NCBI GenBank assembly: GCA_000934455.1
Contig: KN887651.1
Span: 4,640-42,796 of the forward strand
DNA length: 38,157 bases
DNA from: Apostichopus parvimensis
Lineage: Eukaryota; Echinodermata; Holothuroidea; Aspidochirotida; Stichopodidae
Direction of reading: 5' to 3'
Positions within the stretch are counted from its first letter, which is position 1, and every line of letters starts with the position of its first letter. The notes under the pieces are model-generated. The model had not been told where the DNA came from. It worked only from the letters and a program-made list of their open reading frames with translations, and searched no databases. Of the stretch, positions 32,011 to 38,157 are shown in pieces. Made by a program: the position numbers and the translations under genes.

Positions 32011-34959
32011 CACTGAACAAGACCGTTGTTTTATTTGACATGTGTTGTTTGTGCGCAAATCTTTCAACATTTAATAACACTATAGGCCTAAAAAGTAAAA
32101 TAAAACGAATTTTAGAAATAAGGCCTACTAAAGCTGCAGAAATGGATCATTTTAAAACCGAAAACAAAGGCCGAATAAAAAGGATGAACAGGTCAGAACA
32201 GATATTTTCATGGTAATAAAACTGATGTTACAGCTGGCCGATGCCATCGAAATTTGAAGAAAAATAAGTTGTTTGGGGAATACTTGCGGTGATAACCAAA
32301 TTAAAACATATCAAAACTATCAATATGTATCCATAGCATATATGGTACCATGACTTGGGCTTTCGCTGGCTACAAAATAAACCAGTTATAGGTGAATTTT
32401 CATAGCTTAAGGTACGCAAATTTTATTTGGGGGAAAGCTAATTATTCTTGATTACAATCCCCATTCTACAATTAAAGACCTTATGTAATGAAAGTTATAT
32501 TTTAGTGAGATCCATGTCCCTTTGCTACTTTAATACTTATTCGTTCCATGTATACATGTTTATATGTAGGAAACCCGGTATCACATCTTTACAACGCCTT
32601 CATTAACTTAGACTCATTCTATAAGCCAAGCAATAACAAAGTAACACCAAAAAGAAATAATTTCCAAACAATGACAACAATACTAAAGTAACAAAGTATG
32701 CTCTCATTGGCGTAATCAAAGTGGAGAGATGGAATGGTTCCCCCACCCCTGTTTGGTAATCGCGGTTTCTCATACTGCCATTGTTTATTACGGTAGATGA
32801 CCAATGAGAGTGCATGAAACTGATATAATTTTACGGTAACAAATAATTTTACTACACATAAAAGATATATATATATATTATACATCAACCGTACAGCCCG
32901 AATGATGTCACCATTATAGACATACTGTTTGTAGTTATCCATACAGGGTTCATAAGAAACAGCCTCATCGTTAAAGTGGTGACTTGTCACTTGTTACATA
33001 AGTCCATCATAATTATCAAAGCTATTTGCAAACCCAATGACATAATCTGCATTGCTAATATGTGTCGTTTTCATACTGTGTTGAATATAACCAGCCAAGC
33101 ATTTTTGAATCATTCGCTGAAATGTATTTTTCCTTCTACAATACTGGAAAGTAACCACAGAATAATTGTTTTGCTAACTTGGTTGTTTAAATAACTACCT
33201 TTTAGTTTTTGTCAGGTGTTTGAAAAAATTTAAACCGAGGCTGCCAATAATTAACTCGTAATTAACTCAATGAATGCATATGGTTGCAAGAACTTTTAGA
33301 TTAAAAACAAATCACTGCAGAGAATGGAACTTAATTCCTTTTTAACTATGTTAGTAAACATGGTTAGAACAATTCCATGGCAACATGTTTGGGTGAATAC
33401 TTTGAATAGTGGTTTTTGGTTACATTCCTCAACTGAAACAGGCATACTCGTAGTGTAATAGGTTTTCTATTCTGACCAAGGGTTACTGACATGCTTGTAT
33501 ACATTAGGAAAGTTCACTCATACCAGCATAGTATTACAGCAAGATGGGCACTGAAAGTAAGTTAATACATTTCTTGCAATTGGCCGATCTTCTGGATCAT
33601 ATATATGCACAGGAGTAGCAAATGAAAATTTGCATATATTCTGAACGCGTAGCATTTCTTGTTTCCTCATGCAATCTCGTATGTACGTAATTGGTTCTTC
33701 CTCCTTGTCTTGAAGGTTCCATGGGTCTCTCCCAAAAACCACTCAGTTAAAGTGAGCCCCAGGGGGTCTCTAAACTCAGTGCATGAACCTTCATGGAAGG
33801 GTCTACTGGCCCGAAGAAATGTTCTTCTCGACTGACGATCACTGGGGTAGGAGGGGGTGCTCTCTCCTTCCCCTCACACCACGTACCTTTAACTGACAGA
33901 ATTTGAATACATCTTATAATAGTAACAACATTTTGTTTTCTCAATGAAATTTTTTAAAAAAAGAATGGAGAAGAAAAACATATTCATGAAAAGAAACACA
34001 TTTTAACATGCTCAGCTGACATGACAACATCACTCATATACCAACGCTGTTGCACAATAAATGAATGGTTCAGAGACAAGTCTAGTTTGCGGTTGGAAAA
34101 CAATTTCTCTTTACGTTCATTTGTATTTCCCACACAGCTTCCAACCAGACTAGTCTTCTCCGTTGATACTGCTACTCAATTACCATTTCCTCAAGGCTTG
34201 ACACCATCCAGCTGTAGGCTTTATAGTGTTTGCAATGTGCATATCTTTAACAAAAATTGAATAGGTCATGCATTATTCACTTTATTATTTTTAGTCTATA
34301 GTTCTTGGAAAGTGGCATATTTCCTCCTGACAGTCATTAAACAGACGCGATATCTGGTAAAGCGAAAATATCACTTTGCCAGGCTTTGGCTGCATTAGCA
34401 ACAATGTCTACGTAATGTTTTTACATTAGTCCGACCGTGAGAATAACTGCAGCAGTTTAAACCCTTATGTAGTCATTTTGCATAGAGTTGTATGACCTCT
34501 GTCATGTACTGTTGAAGTTGAGCTTACATGAGCTTATACAGGGTACATATTATGTGTCATGCCTGTGCTTTATCTTGCTTCTCTTAAGTGTTACAATCAC
34601 ATCCTTAAAAGGAACCCCTTAAAACTTCACCGATGGAGCTATATGGTTTATTGTTTTTTCAAAGTCGCAGGAAATATATGAAGGCTGCATTTGTTGGGGA
34701 CTGCTCTCTCTAAGGCCTTTTTTGGTAGCAATTAACTTGACTTGGGTAGAATTTTAAGAGAGTTTCACTGCCTGGACAGTATTTAACACCCCAGTGATTT
34801 CTTGCGGTTCACCACCTACTAGTTGTAAGAAGTTACTTTAGTACGGAAGTGTAGTATCCTGGTTTCTCTACCCTAAGAAGACACCCTCCACAATAAATGG
34901 ACTGATTATCGCAGAACCAATAAACAGACACGTCTGCATTGTCAATCTGAGACACCACC
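32011..34959. other. Interior of the large element, mostly unassigned
   Basis: No intact gene. On the minus strand, fragments at about 34210-34015 and 33930-33518 have open stretches bounded by splice-like signals (for example CTTACTTTCAG near 33555) and could be remaining exons of the convergent second gene, but I recognise no domain in them. An AT-dinucleotide run lies near 32865-32880. Confidence 0.35.
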
Positions 34960-35295
34960 GCTAGTCTCCATCAGGGAAATGCTCGATAATGACCCTGCGT
35001 TCAACATTTTTTGCAACTGATATTATCCGAGTGCCCCTACTGTCTGATTACGTACTTGCTGTCCTTCATGGAGCCACCCTAGTCCTATTGCTCGTTGTTA
35101 TTTAGCAGCCAATTTGTTCCCACACATTGCTTTGCTTTTCTTTATTTCTGGAGCAAGTATTTCGTCATCTGAAGTCTCTTCATCAGTGTCAGTTTCTTCT
35201 TTATTGCTCCTTTTTAATTTTCTCTTCATTTTTGCTAGTAGCTTCCTTCTCCTCATCTTGCTTTCATTAACCTCCTTCTTTGTAGCCCTGTCTCC
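34960..35295 (-). pseudogene. Second gene of the large element: basic/acidic linker plus GWLH..QVR..GTR segment, decayed
   Basis: A good acceptor (CTGCCTACTTTCAG) ends at 35296. The exon opens GDRATKKEVNESKMRRRKLL, continues with Lys/Arg-rich and then acidic residues (DTDEETSDDEI) and reaches NKLAAK and a TAA at 35098-35100. In the same frame beyond that stop the reading continues GLGWLHEGQQVR. After a one-base shift comes SRGTRIISVAKN and FPDGD. From memory, a GWLH...QVR...GGGTR block is conserved in multicopy invertebrate and fish genes annotated as HECT-E3-like or uncharacterised. I therefore read this as a gene broken by a nonsense change and a frameshift. No HECT catalytic part was found. 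Family assignment is tentative. Confidence 0.5.
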
Positions 35296-36390
35296 CTGAA
35301 AGTAGGCAGTTAAATAATTGAGAGCAAATTTAACCATATTGCTTCGAAATGAGAAACTTGCATTCGGAAGTATATACTGCAAACAAATGATCCTCTCTAA
35401 CTTCCTTTTAGAGTATTAGATGCAATTTGTATTTTCAAAGGAAACTGCATACATGTGGCAATCTAGCAGTGTTGATATTATGAAATTCAGCTTGGTCCGT
35501 GAAATATAACATTTCAAGTATGCCAAGTCATTGCAACAAAAATTTGATTCATATGTAACTTTTCCCAGTTTGGATATTTACCCTAGAATTGCTTGTGACA
35601 TCAGTGTCAGCAAATAAACAATATATCGGTCATTACATTTCACCTCTTCAGAAATATTTAAAAGTGGGTTTCTTAAAACAGTTGGAAGAAAGAGACAAAA
35701 AGTTTAATATGTACAGAGAAACCAAGTTCACCCTACCATATCGGTTATCCAGTACTTTATTCAAGTGAAATACTTGTCTATTTTACTTCAGTGAAATTGT
35801 ACTTTGCTCAAATTTACTTCTGGTTGAATTGTATCTAGCCGTATTATATTCACTTGATTGACAAAACTTTGGTTTTCTTAGTAAAGAGATCGTGCTGAAT
35901 TTGTATAAACAGTTCAATGGTTAGGCCTCATCGTGATTATGCTGCGCTGGCTTGGAATCCTGTTTATGCAAAGGAACAAGTTTCTTGTAGAACAAGTCCA
36001 GTGGAGGCCACTAGGCTTATTGCGGAAGTTTAAGTAATCATTATATCAAAAAAAAAACTGTAGCTCCCTGGACTAACACCCTTGACCTGTGAGCAACCTG
36101 TTAGGTTAGGTTTGTGTGTAAAGTAGGCTAACCTTATACTAATAGCTGATACCATGTAGTGATTTGAGATGCATTAGCAACTGGCCCTAATATAATTGAA
36201 TTTGACGTGGTAGTTATTATAATAACTGGGCTAAGAGTTGATACAGGAGGGCTACACAATATGATTATCAACATGCAATTCCACTTTTATACTTTTTAAA
36301 ATCAATTTCAAGGCTAAAAGTAGAACTCAGACAGTTATCTGTAGTGAAGGGTAAGCCCGTCCTACCCTAACCTATACAATGTGAGTTAAT

Positions 36391-36416
36391 CAGGGAGTTT
36401 TTATAAAAACTCCCTG
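36391..36416. repeat. Perfect 26-bp palindrome
   Basis: Arms CAGGGAGTTTTTA and TAAAAACTCCCTG meet with no spacer. AACTCCCTGG recurs at the second hairpin 95 bp downstream. Confidence 0.95.
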
Positions 36417-36480
36417 GTATAATATCGTTCGCCCAGCTATTAGTATTACCCTATATGTGCATAGGCTGGAGAGCGTAAGT

Positions 36481-36517
36481 GATCAACCCGGGAGTTACCA
36501 TAGCAACTCCCTGGATC
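36481..36517. repeat. Related hairpin GGGAGTT...AACTCCC
   Basis: GGGAGTT at 36490-36496 pairs with AACTCCC at 36505-36511 across an 8-bp loop, framed by GATC on both sides. It shares its arm sequence with the perfect palindrome at 36391. Confidence 0.8.
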
Positions 36518-36746
36518 GACAGCGGCAATAGACACGTACACGAGCCTTATTACTGGCCTAGCCCATGACCTATCCACGTGAGATTCAATGAACACAAGCC
36601 TAACGCGAGGCCTAACCTACGCTTGTCCTATTATTAACCTAGCATTAATTGGGCCTAGGACTAGTGATCCAGGAATGAGTTTTCAGCACAAAATTGTGGC
36701 AAGTCTAAGCACAGGCATACCTGTGGTGTTAGTCGAACGAACGTAC

Positions 36747-36800
36747 CTTGTCTGTCTCCGGCATTTTTTGCTTGACTTCTGTGGTGTACGCATCTTGCAT
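36747..36800 (-). pseudogene. Putative first exon of the second gene
   Basis: An ATG at 36800 opens MQDAYTTEVKQKMPETDK, ending exactly at a perfect donor AAG/GTACGT (36747/36746) in phase 0, which fits the phase of the exon at 35295. An alternative ATG at 36793 would give a different frame that does not join in phase. It lies about 75 bp inside the right terminal array, where a promoter-proximal exon would be expected. The link between the two exons is inference. Confidence 0.35.
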
Positions 36801-36870
36801 GTAGACAAATATGTTACAGTATGTAAGTAGGTACCGTGTCCCGCCATTTCTTACTTTCTTCAGTACAGAA

Positions 36871-36954
36871 CGTAAATTATTACGCACGTACGTAATAAAA
36901 ATTACGTACGTACGTAGTGTTATTACACACGTACGTAATAACACTACGTATGTA
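36871..36954. repeat. ACGT-rich palindromic array, right end of the large element
   Basis: It contains ATTACGTACGTACGTAGTG, CACACGTACGTAATAACAC and related words, similar in inverted orientation to the left-end array. LINE ORF1 sequence begins immediately to the right. Confidence 0.75.
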
Positions 36955-37165
36955 TTTTTTCTGTTACCCTGTTCTCTCTTGATATTTGTTCTTTGTTCTA
37001 TTGTGTTCTCAAGTTCAAAAAGCCTTGCTTCTTGTCTTTCAATTTGTTGCGTTAAGTGGCATACTCCTATTGGAGTCTATATCCTTCCGCCCGATTGTTC
37101 ACCTTCAAGAAAAGTGCCAAAAATCAGCTTGAGAACATCTTTTTTTGACCTGTTATCAACCATGA
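36955..37165 (-). pseudogene. LINE ORF1, N-terminal coiled-coil part (5' fragment)
   Basis: An ATG at 37165 starts MVDNRSKKDVLKLIFGTFLE. After a stop near 37090, HLTQQIERQEARLFELENTI shows the heptad pattern of an ORF1p coiled coil. The reading runs into the ACGT array at 36954. This is the part missing from the ORF1 remnant at 28150-27609, in the same orientation, which supports a single LINE split by insertion. Identity of the two halves as one copy is inference. Confidence 0.6.
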
Positions 37166-37560
37166 TCTAGTTTTATGTGGCTTGCACGTTGAAGAACATG
37201 AATAGAAAAACATGTGGTGAAAACATTGGGTCAATCGAGGCAATTTTAGACCCCTTTAGGCATCCCAGGAGCAGCGTACGAAAATTGTTTACTACTGAGT
37301 GAAGAGGTTTGTTTACAAGTGGCGAAACTCAGGGCTCTGATAGCAAAAAATCTGCGCGGTTATGGTACGGAACATTGATAGTGCCATGAAAGGCCAACTT
37401 GACAGCTATCCGGTGATGGGTAGCGTTTAGCAAGTGAGAACAGAACGTCTATCTAGACTTAGAGACCACATTACTTTTGTGATTTAATGTGTAAGTCAAT
37501 GGGGCTTTTAATGGGCGTTGTGACAATTTGCTAACGCTAATGTATATAGTCTAACACTTT
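37166..37560 (-). mobile_element. Probable LINE 5' UTR
   Basis: This lies directly upstream (minus strand) of the ORF1 start and is somewhat GC-richer than its surroundings, without open frames. The 5' boundary of the LINE is not visible. Confidence 0.35.
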
Positions 37561-38086
37561 ACAGTACTTCCTCACGTATCATGCTTCAAGTCACTCGTAG
37601 GCTGCTGCTGACTATGATCAATTCTTACCCTCAATGTTACGGAAACAGGATATTTACACCGTCTCACTGCCAGTATCAATTCAGTCGAAGCATGACATAT
37701 ATAAACTTAAAAGAAAAAAACCCCGACAATTAGTTATGATCAAAAAGTATTTGAAAAAGAGAACAATTTAAGTGCTACATTGTTTCTATAGCTACTTTGC
37801 TTTGCAAGAGATACTCACCTTCAACATATGCTTAATCACTGGAAAATTCATTTAAGAATTAAATCGATGATGACGTGTTAGTGTTATCCAAGGCTATATG
37901 TAAAATGATCATGTTTATAAGTTCTTGTAACTCTACCAAAACAGGTTCTTGTAAACACATACAACGGAGCGCCTCTGGATGACATCCAACACAATATGTC
38001 ATTGACACAGTAGCAGTGGTATAGTAGTAGTAGCAGTGAATTTTACTTGTCTACAACATCTTTCAGAAGAATTATCCACAACTGTT
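37561..38086. other. Non-coding stretch
   Basis: No gene recognised. Short AGT/CAG trinucleotide runs near 38010-38040. Confidence 0.5.
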
Positions 38087-38157
38087 AAAAACTTCCAGCC
38101 TCCACCGGGATTCGAACCCAGGCCTCCCGCTTTATACGGACAACCCAACCAACTGGG
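38087..38157 (-). mobile_element. tRNA-like sequence, probably a SINE head (cut by the window edge)
   Basis: On the minus strand, GGTTCGAATCC at 38118-38108 is a perfect Pol III B box within a T-arm with CTGGG/CCCGG stems, preceded by a D-arm-like CCCAGTTGGTTGGG. A TTTTT terminator (38091-38087) follows the acceptor-like end. The anticodon arm does not fold with the invariant T33, so a functional tRNA is unlikely. The 5' end lies outside the window. Confidence 0.55.

Larger units (their letters stand above)
28166..36954 (+). mobile_element. Large IS3EU-like DNA transposon inserted in LINE ORF1 (decayed)
   Basis: Both edges carry ACGT-rich palindromic arrays: 28174-28229 continuing at 30280-30405, and 36871-36954. 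Reverse-complementing the right edge gives CATACGTAGTGTTATTACGT against TATACGTAATACTACGTACG at the left, and both reach GTAATAAC, so they act as inverted repeats. LINE ORF1 stops at the left edge and its missing N-terminus resumes beyond the right edge. Inside are a DDE-integrase pseudogene (plus) and a convergent second gene (minus). Without the nested CACTA element it is about 6.7 kb. The IS3EU name rests on my recollection that this transposase type belongs to that superfamily. No clean target duplication was found. Confidence 0.6.

Noticed and set aside
28166..36954. Polinton/Maverick or retroviral provirus
   Set aside because: No polymerase B, capsid, gag or protease landmarks and no long terminal repeats; the integrase matches a different, transposon-type family with an intron.
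38087..38157. Functional tRNA gene
   Set aside because: B box and terminator are good but the anticodon arm lacks T33 and proper pairing, and the 5' end is not in the window.

Overview
The window looks like animal nuclear DNA, AT-rich and dominated by transposable elements, with spliced genes, long non-coding stretches, microsatellites and no operons. The palindrome TAGGCCTA is unusually dense, and the element types (IS3EU-like and CACTA transposons, EN/RT LINEs with an L1-like ORF1, hAT and TTAA-type MITEs) suit a marine deuterostome, perhaps an echinoderm such as a sea cucumber. That assignment is inference; no gene here fixes the species. Two 50-N gaps (14471-14520, 25681-25730) have identical sequence on both sides.

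Host genes are few. At the left edge is the first coding exon of an unidentified minus-strand gene (1833 to 1400), with an acidic, disordered product and a GTAAGT donor; the rest of that gene lies outside or was not found. In the middle (19541-20881, plus) is an intact intronless gene for a type I membrane protein with a signal peptide, three Ig-like domains, one membrane span and a short tail with an NPVY motif and a C-terminal TSL. The DNA for its tail and stop codon is triplicated in tandem (95-bp period) into the 3' flank.

From 3.5 to 15 kb the window is a patchwork of non-autonomous DNA elements: two copies of a hAT-like MITE with an internal 125-bp minisatellite (3580-4469, 10520-11556), a second hAT-like MITE with a perfect 8-bp target duplication (7980-8392; a truncated relative at 22633), two elements made of 143-bp-type tandem units ending in a TTGCCTTCGGCAAGGAA-type motif (4480-5003, 9329-9738), a tRNA-derived SINE (about 9954-10165), and three copies of a roughly 370-bp TTAA-target MITE (11678-12048, 13971-14348, 14353-14792), two of which share one TTAA.

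The right half holds the most structured feature. A minus-strand LINE (5' end near 37.5 kb, 3' end near 24.8 kb) is split inside ORF1: the coiled-coil N-terminus is at 37165-36955 and the RRM/C-terminal part at 28150-27609. The intervening 8.8 kb has inverted, ACGT-rich palindromic ends. It carries a decayed DDE-integrase gene on the plus strand (30491-32010, one intron) and a convergent decayed gene on the minus strand (36800 to 34960). I read it as a large IS3EU-like transposon. Its left terminus is itself interrupted by a 2.05-kb CACTA/EnSpm element (28232-30279). The LINE's ORF2 has lost its reverse transcriptase and is joined to a roughly 0.75-kb non-LINE cassette. The same RT-less composite recurs 8.1 kb upstream (16666-18640), ending exactly at a pentanucleotide microsatellite.
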